Assembly: GCF_000269985.1 (NCBI RefSeq)
Contig: NC_016109.1
Location: 4,650,001-4,714,000 of the forward strand
Origin: Kitasatospora setae KM-6054
GTDB lineage: Bacteria; Actinomycetota; Actinomycetes; Streptomycetales; Streptomycetaceae
DNA length: 64,000 bases
Reading direction: 5' to 3'
The notes under the pieces were generated by a model that worked only from the letters and a program-made list of their open reading frames with translations, was not told the DNA's origin and made no database searches. This document shows positions 1-7,899 of this stretch, piece after piece; positions within the stretch are counted from its first letter, which is position 1, and each line of letters opens with the position of its first letter. The position numbers and the translations under genes are program-made.

Positions 1-99
1 GTAGCCGCGCCCGGCGGCGAGCAGCGCGGTGGCCGCGCCGATGCCGCGCCCGCCGCCGGTGACCACCAGTACGTCGTCCAGTACGTCGTCCTGTGCCAT
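1..99 (-). CDS. Short-chain dehydrogenase/reductase, N-terminal fragment
   Basis: The first 33 codons of a minus-strand gene that runs off the left edge. The translation holds the Rossmann-fold cofactor motif TGGGRGIGAAT at about residues 14-24, which is the TGxxxGIG signature of the SDR family (NAD(P)-dependent oxidoreductases). The ATG at 97-99 is taken as the start because it places the motif at the usual distance from the N terminus. The catalytic Ser-Tyr-Lys region lies outside the window, so the substrate cannot be inferred. Confidence 0.8.
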   Translation of the reverse strand, partial: MAQDDVLDDVLVVTGGGRGIGAATALLAAGRGY

Positions 100-207
100 G
101 GGGTTCGCTCCGTCCACGAGGGGGTTCGGACCCGACCGTAGCCGGTCCGCGGTCCGGTGGGCGAAACCCCTTTGCGGGGCGTGCGGTCGGGGCCCGAGCA
201 TCGGCGG

Positions 208-828
208 ATGGATCTCTCCGCCTCCCCCCACGGCCCGCTGCGGGCCGACCGGCCGGACGACCCGGCCGCGTACCTCGCCGCCGACGCGGTCATCGACCAC
301 GACCACCCGGCGGTCACCGCGCTCGCCGCCGAACTGCGCCGCCCGGACCCGGTGCGGACGGCCGAGGCCGCCTTCGGGTACGTCCGGGACCGGATCGACC
401 ACTCGGCGGACGTCGGCCGCTGGTCGGCCGCCTACCGGGCCTCCGACGTGCTCGCGGCCGGCAACGCGATCTGCCACGGCAAGTCGCACCTGCTGGCCGC
501 GCTGCTGCGCGCCAACGGCATCCCGGCCGGCCTCTGCTACCAGAAGCTGGAGGTCCTGCACGGGCTCAACGGCTTCCTGCTGCCCGGCAGCCGCTGGTGG
601 GTCCGGCTGGACGGCCGGGGCAACCGCAACGGCGCCGACGGGCACTTCGCCACCACCCCCGCCGAGGAACGGCCCGCCTGGGCCAACGACCCGGCGCGCG
701 GCGAGCACCACTACGCCACCGTGTACGCGACCACACCGGAACCACTGCTGCAACGCCTGCGCACGGCCGTCCCGAACAGCACCGGCTACGGCTACCTGCC
801 GCTCGAACTGCCCGACCCGGTGCGGTAG
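208..828 (+). CDS. Transglutaminase-like domain protein
   Basis: A 207-aa protein resembling the bacterial transglutaminase/protease-like superfamily. The core is the Cys-containing stretch ICHGKSHLLAALLRANG followed by IPAGLCYQ, the usual catalytic-Cys helix and following strand. A later LDGRGNRNG / GHFATTP segment is the likely place for the His/Asp partners. The ATG at 208 is preferred over an in-frame start at 157 because the upstream extension is basic and low-complexity and does not resemble the family. There is no signal peptide, so a cytoplasmic location is likely. It probably acts as an amidase or transglutaminase on peptides, but the substrate is unknown. It stands alone on the plus strand. 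Confidence 0.75.
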   Translation: MDLSASPHGPLRADRPDDPAAYLAADAVIDHDHPAVTALAAELRRPDPVRTAEAAFGYVRDRIDHSADVGRWSAAYRASDVLAAGNAICHGKSHLLAALLRANGIPAGLCYQKLEVLHGLNGFLLPGSRWWVRLDGRGNRNGADGHFATTPAEERPAWANDPARGEHHYATVYATTPEPLLQRLRTAVPNSTGYGYLPLELPDPVR

Positions 829-1025
829 CCGGCGGGCCGGGAGGCGGCCGGTACGCCGGGTTCTGTCTCCCGCGCCCGGGAAACCGCTGGCGCGGGCGGG
901 GTGGCGCGGGCGACACTGCACACCCGTTCGGTCCCGTCCCCGTCCCGTGCTCCGTCCCGCTCCGTTTCGCTCCGTCCGCGACCGCGCCCGTCCGCGACCG
1001 CGCCCGCCCGAGGAGGCGACCGCCC

Positions 1026-1709
1026 GTGCACGTCCTGCTCTCCGGCATCGTCGGCTCCACCGCGTACGGCCTGGCGCACGCCGGCTCCGACCTCGACCGG
1101 CTCGGCCTGTTCGCCGCGCCCACCACCGCCTTCCACGGCCTGCACCGCCCCCCGGAGTCGCACGTCACCACCGGGCCCGACCGCACCCTGCACGAGGCCG
1201 CCAAATGGTGCCGGCTCGCCCTCTCCGGCAACCCGACGGCCAGCGAACTGGTCTGGCTGCCCGAGGAGTTGTACGAGGTGCGGACACCGCTCGGCGAGGA
1301 GCTGATCGGCCTGCGGGAGTCCTTCCTGAGCGGCCCGGCGGTCCGCCGCGCCTACCTCGGCTACGCCGACCAGCAGTTCCGCAAACTCACCGCCCGCGAC
1401 CGCACCGACCCGGCCGGCCGGGCCAAGGCCGCCAAGCACGCCCGGCACCTGGTCCGGCTGGTCCGGCAGGGCGTCACCCTGCACGAGACCGGCCGACTGG
1501 AGACCCGGCTGCCCGACCCCGAACGGGTCCGCGCCCTCGGCGAGCGCTACGCCGACCACCCCCAGGACGCCCAAGCCCTGCTCGCCGACGCCGCGACCCG
1601 CTTCGACCGCCCCGGCGTCCTGCCCACCACCCCCGACGAACGCCCCGCCGAGAGCTGGCTGCAACGCGTCCGAACCGCCCACCTCCCCCCGACCCGCACC
1701 CCGGCCTGA
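1026..1709 (+). CDS. Predicted nucleotidyltransferase (RlaP-like)
   Basis: A 227-aa protein starting at a GTG. Near its N terminus is GSTAYGLAHAGSDLDRLG, the GS-x(n)-SDxD signature of the DNA polymerase beta-like nucleotidyltransferase fold. The rest matches in outline the RlaP-type predicted nucleotidyltransferases: HEAAKWCRLALSGNPTASEL, then a helical C-terminal half with RAKAAKHARHLVRLVRQG. Such proteins transfer a nucleotide to RNA, protein or a small molecule, and the substrate here is unknown. An AGGAGG-like site lies just upstream. The C-terminal 20 residues are Pro/Thr/Arg rich. Confidence 0.72.
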   Translation: MHVLLSGIVGSTAYGLAHAGSDLDRLGLFAAPTTAFHGLHRPPESHVTTGPDRTLHEAAKWCRLALSGNPTASELVWLPEELYEVRTPLGEELIGLRESFLSGPAVRRAYLGYADQQFRKLTARDRTDPAGRAKAAKHARHLVRLVRQGVTLHETGRLETRLPDPERVRALGERYADHPQDAQALLADAATRFDRPGVLPTTPDERPAESWLQRVRTAHLPPTRTPA

Positions 1710-1831
1710 CCCCCGCCCCGCCCCCACCCCCACCCGGGCGACCCGCCCGGTAATCCACTGGCCACCACCGCCGGGGCACCAGGTAGGATCACCCCGGCAG
1801 GCGCTGTCCCACCCGGTTCCACGCCTGCCGC

Positions 1832-1904
1832 GGGCCGCTAGCTCAATTGGCAGAGCTGCGGACTTTTAATCCGTAGGTTCAGGGTTCGAACCCCTGGCGG
1901 CCCA
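1832..1904 (+). tRNA. tRNA-Lys (anticodon UUU)
   Basis: The sequence folds by hand into a complete cloverleaf. It has a 7-bp acceptor (GGGCCGC pairing with GCGGCCC), a D-arm GCTC/GAGC, a 5-bp anticodon stem GCGGA/TCCGT with loop CTTTTAA (anticodon TTT), and a T-arm CAGGG-TTCGAAC-CCCTG. The discriminator base is A and no CCA is encoded. The 3' part of this gene is duplicated at 11979-12023, so it is a probable integration target. A strong terminator follows at 1943-1979. Confidence 0.97.
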
Positions 1905-1905
1905 C
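1861..1905 (+). repeat. 45-bp direct repeat, left att-like copy (in tRNA-Lys)
   Basis: This 45-bp stretch covers the anticodon loop to the 3' end of tRNA-Lys plus one base. It is repeated without mismatch at 11979-12023. Flanking bases diverge at once on both sides, so the repeat has clean limits. Confidence 0.9.
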
Positions 1906-1942
1906 TCGGAACGTGGCGGTCATACCGCCTCTGACCTGCAGC

Positions 1943-1979
1943 GCAGCACCCCGACTAGTTCGAGTAGTCGGGGTGCTGC
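1943..1979 (+). terminator. Intrinsic terminator after tRNA-Lys
   Basis: A perfect 15-bp inverted repeat (arms 1943-1957 and 1965-1979) encloses a 7-nt loop. It sits 38 nt past the tRNA and ends the tRNA transcript. A similar stem (core CACCCCG/CGGGGTG) follows the second tRNA copy at 12057-12092. Confidence 0.85.
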
Positions 1980-2077
1980 TGTGTTCTCGGGGCATCTGCG
2001 TGAGCGGACTGCTAGACAGGGCCGAGCACGGAGGTGGACGGGGCGTCCTTTGGGGACCTTGCCCGGGGGACCAGGGT

Positions 2078-2317
2078 GCCCTGGTCCTCGACGCCGCCAC
2101 TCGCGAACTCGGCCAGCGGCAGGCAGCCATCCAGCGCGACCCGGAGCGCTTGACCGCCATTGTCGAACGGTGGGATGTCCTCCGGGAACTCGCACGCGAG
2201 CCCGACAGCCTCCACACCCTCCAAGTCCTCGACGGCCTCACCACCGACCACCGCGAGCTGCTCAGCCCCCTCATCGTCGGCGAAGCCGAGCTCTGCGCAG
2301 GGGAGCAGGCCGCCTGA
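2078..2317 (+). pseudogene. Coding remnant of unknown function
   Basis: The frame ending at 2317 shows strong third-position G/C bias and an amphipathic helical sequence (for example ATRELGQRQAAIQRDPERL). It has no convincing start codon or ribosome binding site near the point where the coding bias begins. It reads as the C-terminal part of a roughly 80-aa or longer protein whose 5' end was lost close to the left end of the inserted element. I do not recognise the family. The preceding 100 bases lack codon bias in this frame. Confidence 0.4.
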
Positions 2318-2371
2318 ACCACCTGGAGCCTACCCAACTCATCTGCTGTGATGTCGGTTTGATGTCGTCTG

Positions 2372-2399
2372 CGGCGGCCGGGAACACCACCGGCCGCCG
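2372..2399. terminator. Bidirectional hairpin terminator
   Basis: A 10-bp G/C-rich perfect inverted repeat (arms 2372-2381 and 2390-2399) with an 8-nt loop, followed on the plus strand by a T-containing stretch. It lies between two convergent gene remnants and would stop transcription from both sides. Confidence 0.6.
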
Positions 2400-2419
2400 T
2401 ACGTTTTGTGGTGTCGCTG

Positions 2420-2810
2420 AACCCGTTGCCGGTCGAAGGGCACCACTTAACCGACCCCAGTCCCGACCACCGCCCCGTCGCCCGAGCCGTCCCCCAGGGG
2501 GAACTCGACGCCCGCGGCATCCCCATCACCTGCACCAGCACTGCTCGGCCACGCAGTTGGAGGTCCAGGCCGATCAACTGCACCTCGGCCAGTTGGCTGG
2601 AGGTCAGCCGTTCGGGCTGCTTCGTGCCGGTCGGGTGCGGACGGCGTTGCCGATGAGTTCCGACACCACCAGCAGCACGGTGTCGATCAGCCCGGAGGGT
2701 GTCTGCCAGCGCTCCAGCACGTCGCGGGTGTGGCGCCTGGCCCAGCTGGCCGCGTTGGGGGTGTCGGCCAGCAGCAGGTGGTCGTGGTGCGTGGTGGGGA
2801 CTTGCGACAT
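2420..2810 (-). pseudogene. Decayed ATP-binding protein (RsbW-like HATPase)
   Basis: The first ~55 residues, from an ATG at 2808-2810, read SWARRHTRDVLERW then DTVLLVVSELIGNAV. This is the N-terminal helix and N-box start of the small Streptomyces anti-sigma-like histidine-kinase-type ATPases. The frame then breaks down (stop at 2604). Sequence further downstream still shows family-like pieces in other frames, such as VLVQVM and GDGSGDG. The usual length is about 140 aa, so this is an inactivated copy. It lies downstream of the methyltransferase gene on the same strand. Confidence 0.65.
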
Positions 2811-2878
2811 TGCGGACGCCTCCCGGCGGGGCGGTGGCCCGGGGCGACCGGGTCACCGCGCTGGTTGGGGCCGAGTGC

Positions 2879-3619
2879 CTACTTGGTGGCGATGACGTAG
2901 ACGCTGGCCCACTCGCGCTTCGGGTTGGCCAGGGTGGCGTCGAAGGTCCAGGGCTTCACGGTGCTGAAGCCGGCCTCGGTGAACAGCTGGGCGAGCTTCT
3001 CGAAGTCGTAGGCCCACAGGTGCGGGGTGTAGTGCGGGTCGTCGTCCTGGTCGCGGAAGACGTAGTTGACCAGGTCGAGGTAGGTGTTGATGTCGTCGCG
3101 GCAGCTGCGCTTGGAGTACCAGCGCCGGATCGTCTCGTCGGCCTCGGCCGATGCGGCCGGGTAGCGGTTGAGCATGTGTGCGGCGTCCGGCACTCCGGTG
3201 ATGACCTGGCCGCCCGGGGTGAGAACCCGGAAGCTCTCGGCGGCGAAGCCCTTGGCGGAGCGCGGGTAGTCGATGTGCTCCAGGAAGTGCTCGTTGAACA
3301 GCAACTCGACGGTGCCGTCCGGCAGCGGGACGCCCTCGCGCACGTCCCAGAGGAAGTCGGCCGGCGGTACCAGGTCGATGTTGAAGAAGCCGTCCAGCTG
3401 GTGGCTGCCGCCGCCGATCTGGACCTTGGCCGGTCGTTCCTCCGGGCCGTCGGGAAAGGCGCGCCGGGTGGCCCGGTGATAGCGGCTCAGCTCGACTTCC
3501 TTGGACGCGGCACGCAGCGCGCGGGCCAGGCCGTGGCCGGTGGTCGGCTCGGCGAGCACTCGCGCGATCTGCTCTCCGAGCAGGTCGATGGACGGTATGC
3601 CGGGAATGTCCGGTGACAT
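2879..3619 (-). CDS. Class I SAM-dependent methyltransferase
   Basis: A 246-aa cytoplasmic protein, last gene of the minus-strand operon. Residues ~65-90 (VQIGGGSHQLDGFFNIDL) correspond to motif I of Rossmann-fold methyltransferases. LFNEHFLEHIDYP is the typical motif of the methyltransferase-11/predicted SAM methyltransferase group (EHxxEH form). FRVLTPGGQVITGVPD is the post-motif III strand-turn. The start ATG at 3617-3619 has a GAGGAG ribosome site 8-13 nt upstream. The substrate is unknown; the operon context (NDK, CYTH, HD) suggests a nucleotide or phosphorylated small molecule, which is only an inference. Confidence 0.8.
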   Translation of the reverse strand: MSPDIPGIPSIDLLGEQIARVLAEPTTGHGLARALRAASKEVELSRYHRATRRAFPDGPEERPAKVQIGGGSHQLDGFFNIDLVPPADFLWDVREGVPLPDGTVELLFNEHFLEHIDYPRSAKGFAAESFRVLTPGGQVITGVPDAAHMLNRYPAASAEADETIRRWYSKRSCRDDINTYLDLVNYVFRDQDDDPHYTPHLWAYDFEKLAQLFTEAGFSTVKPWTFDATLANPKREWASVYVIATK

Positions 3620-3662
3620 GGCAGACGTCTCCTCGTCAGGGGTGGGGTGGGACCGGGGCAGG

Positions 3663-5066
3663 TCACCCGGTGCGACGGTGGGTTCGGGCGAGCGCGGGCG
3701 ACGCGGCCCACTGGTTGTTGCGCATCAGGGTGGAGCGGAGGTCCACCAGGCGCGGGGTGACCGTCAGGTCGAGCTGCTCGGTCGGGTGGAGGTTGCCGAC
3801 CTCGTCGGCTTCGGCGCGCCAGACGCGGTACCGGAGGTCCGGGTAGGCCGGGTTGATGCCGATCTCGCCCTTGGGGATGGTGCCGTTGAAGGGCGCGGGG
3901 ATGTCGAGGTGGTTCCAGTAGTTCCAGGCTTGGAGGGCCTTGACCTGGTCGAAGTAGAAGTAGAAGTCCGGCGAGCGGCCGAAGGTGCGCAGTTCGCGGT
4001 GGATCAGGTGGCCGAGCAGGGGGCCGAGTTGGGCGGCGAGGCCGTCGAACTCCCACTTGGTGTGGCGCCAGCGGTCCGGGGTCTGCCCGGGGGTGAAGAG
4101 GCGGGCGGCCACCAGGTGGCTGATGCGGTCGGTGAGGTAGGCCGCGGCCGAGGCGGGGTCGAGGGTGCGGTCGACCTTCGCCAGGGTGACGGCCAGGTCG
4201 GGCACGTGGAACTTGGCGAGGTCGAACCGGCCGATCATGCCGGGGACGGCGAACAGCAGTTCCTTGTAGAGCCAGTTGTTGAACTCGCCCAGTTCGGCCA
4301 GCCGCCGCGTGCGCGGGCTGGTCGAGTGCAGCATCACGTACTCGGACAGGGCCTCGAAGAACAGGTAGCCGAGGATCGGCAGGCGGGGGATCGTCGCGTC
4401 GAGCTGCCGCAGGAAGTCCGCGGGTTCGACGACCGCGCCCCGGTAGGCGACGGCGGCGGCCAGCGCCAGGAAGGCGGTGGAGTTCTTCACCCGGCTCACC
4501 ACCGTCTCGCGCAGCTGGTGCCGCTCGCTCTTGGACAGCAGGTATTCGAGGTGGGTGTAGATGGCCAGGTGGATCGAGCCGAGCCGCAGGTAGTCCACCC
4601 CGGCGAGCCCTTGGTACGCCTGCGGCGGCAGGTCCAACTCGAAGACCAGCGGGGTGGGTCGGTGGTCCGCCCGCCCGATCTTCGCGAGGAAGGCCGGCGC
4701 TTCGCGGGTGAGCACGTAGGAGCCGAGGTTGTGCGGACGGAAGCCGCTGCCCGTCGCGGTGAGCGGCGCGCAGTAGATGCTGCCGACCAGGCAGCCCCCT
4801 GACGGGTAGAGCACGCCGTCCCGGCTGATCTTCTCCAGGGCGTGGGTGACGTGCAGCAGGTGGAGCTTGCCGCCCGCGGCGAGGGAGTCGAAGAGGGCGT
4901 TGTGGCGCAGCAAGTGGCCGTTGGGGGTGCCGAGGGCGAGCCGGTCGGTCCAGGCGGCCTTCTGGGCGCCGAGCGGGTCGTCCGGGTCGGGCAGCGCCGG
5001 GACGAGGCTGGTACCGAAGAACGTGTGCGCGTCCGCCCAGCTCTCGTACGAGTCCGTGAAGTCCAC
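3663..5066 (-). CDS. Unknown 467-aa protein of the NDK/CYTH/HD operon
   Basis: I do not recognise the family. The GTG at 5064-5066 is chosen as the start because it follows the stop codon of the HD gene by only 4 nt, indicating translational coupling, and gives an N terminus VDFTDSYESWADAHTFFG. Notable stretches are LLHVTHALEKISRDGVLYPSGG with GSIYCAPLTATG (Cys and Gly rich, possibly a catalytic loop), a helical middle with FFEALSEYVMLHS, and HTKWEFDGLAAQLGPLLGHLIHREL near residue 350. Aromatic residues are abundant (FYFYFDQVKALQAWNYWNHLD). There is no signal peptide or membrane segment. Sandwiched between an HD protein and a methyltransferase, it is a candidate for the central enzyme of this pathway. 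Confidence 0.8.
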   Translation of the reverse strand: MDFTDSYESWADAHTFFGTSLVPALPDPDDPLGAQKAAWTDRLALGTPNGHLLRHNALFDSLAAGGKLHLLHVTHALEKISRDGVLYPSGGCLVGSIYCAPLTATGSGFRPHNLGSYVLTREAPAFLAKIGRADHRPTPLVFELDLPPQAYQGLAGVDYLRLGSIHLAIYTHLEYLLSKSERHQLRETVVSRVKNSTAFLALAAAVAYRGAVVEPADFLRQLDATIPRLPILGYLFFEALSEYVMLHSTSPRTRRLAELGEFNNWLYKELLFAVPGMIGRFDLAKFHVPDLAVTLAKVDRTLDPASAAAYLTDRISHLVAARLFTPGQTPDRWRHTKWEFDGLAAQLGPLLGHLIHRELRTFGRSPDFYFYFDQVKALQAWNYWNHLDIPAPFNGTIPKGEIGINPAYPDLRYRVWRAEADEVGNLHPTEQLDLTVTPRLVDLRSTLMRNNQWAASPALARTHRRTG

Positions 5067-5070
5067 GGCC

Positions 5071-5832
5071 CTACACCAGCCCCTTCTCGGCCACCGCGAA
5101 CCGGACCGCCTCGATGCTGGACGCACCGGCCAGGAAAGCGGCCTCCGAGGTGACGACGAGGTCGAAGGCCAGCGGCTTCAACTGCTCGAAGGCCGGTTCG
5201 CGGACGCGGCGGGCGTCCGGCCACCAGGAGAGCTTCGGCAGCCGGTAGCGGTCGAGGGCGTCCGCGGCCTTCACCAGGTCGCAGACGCGGGCGAACCGGG
5301 CGTGGTCGGCGCGGTCGTCGGCGCTGAACGCCTCGTACGGCACCTCGTGCAGCCGGGTTGCGGTGGCGGCCTTGACGACCTCGCCGGGGTTGGGCGTCCG
5401 GCCGAAGTGCGTCCAGACCAGGTCGGCGTTGGCGGCCAGCCAGATCGCGGCCCGGCCACCGTGCCCCGGGTCGTCCTTGTCGTGGTGGCGCTGGCAGTCG
5501 TGCACGGCTGCCGCGATGACCGCGGCGGCGGTGTCGGACTCGTCCAGGTCGTGCCGGTCGGCCAGCAGCGCGGCGAGTACCGCCGTCCGCAGGCCGTGCC
5601 GGTGCCCGTGGAGCGAGTCGGCGAGCCGGGGTTCGGCCAGCCACTGGACGGGGACGGCGGCCGACTCGACCAGGGTCTTGGTGCCGGTGCGCAGCGGCGG
5701 CGGCCAGGCCGACGGGAAGTCCGGCCGGTTGGCCTTGATCCACTCGACGGTGGCGGTGTCGGTGAACTGGTGGAGCGGCAGTTCCTTGCGGGCAGCCAGG
5801 GCGACCAGGCTGCCTGTGCGGGTCGTGCTCAT
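5071..5832 (-). CDS. HD-domain phosphohydrolase-like protein
   Basis: A 253-aa protein with the metal-binding pattern of the HD superfamily: GHRHGLRTAVLAALLADRH gives the first His, VIAAAVHDCQRHHDKDD gives the His-Asp doublet, and VCDLVKAADALDRYRL gives the distal Asp. HD enzymes hydrolyse phosphate mono- or diesters, often nucleotides. The start ATG at 5830-5832 lies 41 nt after the CYTH gene, and the 3' end is 4 nt from the next gene's start. The neighbouring NDK and CYTH proteins support a triphosphate- or nucleotide-linked substrate, but this is inference. Confidence 0.78.
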   Translation of the reverse strand: MSTTRTGSLVALAARKELPLHQFTDTATVEWIKANRPDFPSAWPPPLRTGTKTLVESAAVPVQWLAEPRLADSLHGHRHGLRTAVLAALLADRHDLDESDTAAAVIAAAVHDCQRHHDKDDPGHGGRAAIWLAANADLVWTHFGRTPNPGEVVKAATATRLHEVPYEAFSADDRADHARFARVCDLVKAADALDRYRLPKLSWWPDARRVREPAFEQLKPLAFDLVVTSEAAFLAGASSIEAVRFAVAEKGLV

Positions 5833-5873
5833 GGTGCGGCCCACCCCCTCGGTGGTCGGGACGGCTGGGAGCG

Positions 5874-6452
5874 CTACCTGATCTCGGCGGACCGCGCGGC
5901 CTTGCGGGCGGCTTCCGCGGCCTCGAAGGCGGCGGTGAAGGCGGCCAGCTCCTCCTCGCTCATCAGGGCGACGCCCAGCTCGGCGGCCGTGTCGATGATT
6001 CGGGCGGCGGCCTCGTCCTTGGCGGCGTCGGAGGCGCCGTCGGGCAGCAGCACCTCGAACTCGGCGTGGTGGCCCCACGCCTCGCTCCACTTGACCGCGA
6101 TCTCGACGCCGCCGAAGCGGAAGTTGCGGCGGAAGTTGAACGCCTCGTGCCGGGTGTCCTCGAAGCCCAGGGCCGCGAAGAGCTGAACGGCCTTGGCCAC
6201 GTCCGCCCGCGCGATCGGGAACTCGGTCTCGCCGAACGCCGTGCCCCGGCCGATCCTGCCGTCCTTGAGCGTGATCTTGGCGGTGTCGGCGGACTGGTTG
6301 TCGGTGACCTTCAGCAGCTGGTCCGGCAGCACGAAGAAGTGGATGCTCTTGTTGTCCTCGCCCAAGTCCTCACCGTCGCGGAGCAGCCGCTCCACCAGCG
6401 ACTCGTGGGTGTCCTTGTCGAACCGGGCGCGCATCTCGATCTCGACGGCCAT
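5874..6452 (-). CDS. CYTH-domain protein (triphosphate tunnel family)
   Basis: A 192-aa protein that opens with VEIEMRARFD, the ExExK/R-type strand of the CYTH (class IV adenylyl cyclase / thiamine triphosphatase) superfamily. It continues with alternating charged strands typical of the tunnel fold: LLKVTDNQSADTAKITLK, ETEFPIARADVAKAVQLF, RRNFRFGGVEIAVKWSE, AEFEVLLP. The middle also fits the class IV cyclase order. The C-terminal ~45 residues are an Ala/Glu-rich helix. The ATG at 6450-6452 has a GGGAGGAC ribosome site. It may hydrolyse a triphosphate or cyclise ATP; which of these cannot be decided by eye. Confidence 0.72.
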   Translation of the reverse strand: MAVEIEMRARFDKDTHESLVERLLRDGEDLGEDNKSIHFFVLPDQLLKVTDNQSADTAKITLKDGRIGRGTAFGETEFPIARADVAKAVQLFAALGFEDTRHEAFNFRRNFRFGGVEIAVKWSEAWGHHAEFEVLLPDGASDAAKDEAAARIIDTAAELGVALMSEEELAAFTAAFEAAEAARKAARSAEIR

Positions 6453-6603
6453 CGCGGTCGTCCTCCCTGTTTCGGGCATGGCTGATGGGGCCGAGCCGGC
6501 ATCAGGTACCCCCTGGCCGACCCGGATGGGCACGTGTTCAGTTGGTCGCCGGTGGTGCGGCCGGTCACTGCTCTCCCGGCCGCACCACCGGCCGTCCGCT
6601 ACG

Positions 6604-6903
6604 TCAGGCCAGCTCGCCGAACCGCTCGCGGACCACGCCCGGGTGCAGGTAGTTCGGCAGCGGCACGCCACCGACGGCGGTGCGCCGGGTCGCCACCTGC
6701 TCCTCGGTGTCGGACGGGAAGCCGTCCAGCAGCTGGAGGCACTGCTTGACCCACTCCCGCGAGGTGTCCCACTCGCCGGCGTCGCGCAGCCGCAGCGCCA
6801 GGGCGTACGCCGTCTCGGCCGCGGCCCAGCGGTCGGTCGCCAGCTCCTGCTGGAAGGCGGCCTCCAGCTCGGCCGGGGAGGCCAGGCGGATCGTGCTCGT
6901 CAT
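6604..6903 (-). CDS. Small 99-aa hypothetical protein
   Basis: A 99-aa soluble protein between the NDK and CYTH genes in the same operon. The first ~70 residues look like paired helices reminiscent of tetratricopeptide packing (ETAYALALRLRDAGEWDTSREW, LLDGFP). The C-terminal part is PLPNYLHPGVVRERFGELA. A GAGAGGG ribosome site precedes the ATG. I do not recognise it. The conserved-looking Trp and Pro positions and the operon setting suggest a specific accessory subunit. Confidence 0.7.
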   Translation of the reverse strand: MTSTIRLASPAELEAAFQQELATDRWAAAETAYALALRLRDAGEWDTSREWVKQCLQLLDGFPSDTEEQVATRRTAVGGVPLPNYLHPGVVRERFGELA

Positions 6904-6985
6904 CGTTGCCCTCTCGTCGTGCCAGTCGTTCCGTGGTGGTGAACTTGGCCGGCGTCCTCGGAGTGACGCCCGGACGGCCTTCGGG

Positions 6986-7495
6986 TCAGTAGATGTACGA
7001 CTCGGCCAGCGTCTTGTAGTCGAACAGCTCGTCCTTGGCGAACCACAGCTCGACTTCCTGCGCGGCTTCCTCGCGGTTGCCGGAGGCGTGGATCAGGTTG
7101 GCGACCGCCTTGCCGACGGTCACGCTGGCGCCCCGGCTCATGTGGGAGAAGTCGCCGCGGATGGTGCCGGCCGGAGCCTGGTCCGGGTAGGTGCTGCCCA
7201 CGATCTTGCGGACCGTTGCGATCGCGTCATAGCCCTCCAGCACCAAGGCGATGACCGGGCCCTGCTGCATGAAGGTGGCGGTCAGGTTGTAGACCTCGGA
7301 ACCGAGGCGCTCCTCCAGGTCCGCGTAGTGCCTGCGGGTGAACTCGGCGTCCATCCACTTCATCTTCGTGCCGACGATCTTGAGTGCGGCGTCCTCGAAC
7401 CGCTGCAGAACCCGGCCGGACAGACCACGGGCCACCGCGTCGGGCTTGAGAAGCACGAGCGTGCGCTCGACCTGCCCCTGGGTCTCCTCGGTCAT
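6986..7495 (-). CDS. ndk: Nucleoside diphosphate kinase
   Basis: A 169-aa enzyme that transfers phosphate between NTPs and NDPs. The N terminus RTLVLLKPDAVARGLSGRVL is the canonical NDK start. The active-site histidine is His136 in VANLIHASGN. GTIRGDF at ~110-116 is the conserved loop. An insert of about 13 residues (SHMSRGASVTVGK) between that loop and the catalytic His makes it longer than the ~137-aa housekeeping enzyme typical of actinomycetes. I therefore infer a specialised second copy. It is the first gene of the minus-strand operon and has an AAGGGGAAAGGG ribosome region. Confidence 0.92.
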   Translation of the reverse strand: MTEETQGQVERTLVLLKPDAVARGLSGRVLQRFEDAALKIVGTKMKWMDAEFTRRHYADLEERLGSEVYNLTATFMQQGPVIALVLEGYDAIATVRKIVGSTYPDQAPAGTIRGDFSHMSRGASVTVGKAVANLIHASGNREEAAQEVELWFAKDELFDYKTLAESYIY

Positions 7496-7899
7496 TTGTT
7501 CCCTTTCCCCTTGCCAGAGTGGTGATTTGACGATGTGTCGGATGTATCTGGCACTGAGGTTACCCGCGCCGGTGAAGCGGTTTTCGATTAGTCGGGTCGG
7601 CCCGCCGAGAGGTCGGACAGCCTGTCCTTCCGATCGCTCGATGCGGTGATCGGCCCTGGCCTAGAATCAGTCAGTACCGAACCCGCAACTGTCTGTGCAG
7701 AAGCGGGTCTTGGTCGCGAACCCCAGTCTGAAGCTGCCGCCGGCCCGGAGCCATGCCGTCGCAGTGCGGCCGCAGTGCATCCGCGGTGCAGCAGCCGAGC
7801 AGACCAGCCGCACCACGACCAGCGCGACCGAAGCACTCCGCCGCGCCCGAAGCGAAGACGCGAGGTGCGGCCAGGTATCGCTTTCCGGGAGGGCAGCAG
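7496..7899. promoter_or_regulatory. Divergent promoter region between ndk and NUDIX genes
   Basis: A 404-bp non-coding stretch separates the divergent ndk operon and the HTH-NUDIX gene, so both promoters should lie here. A TAGAAT hexamer at 7662-7667 is a plausible -10 box for the plus-strand gene, which would give a leader of over 200 nt. No convincing -35 box or named riboswitch was recognised. The region is richer in A/T than the flanking genes only around 7525-7600. Confidence 0.4.

Noticed and set aside
29-1753. Long plus-strand frame across the left end
   Set aside because: It is rich in Arg, Pro and Thr without motifs, and is a shadow of the transglutaminase-like and nucleotidyltransferase genes.
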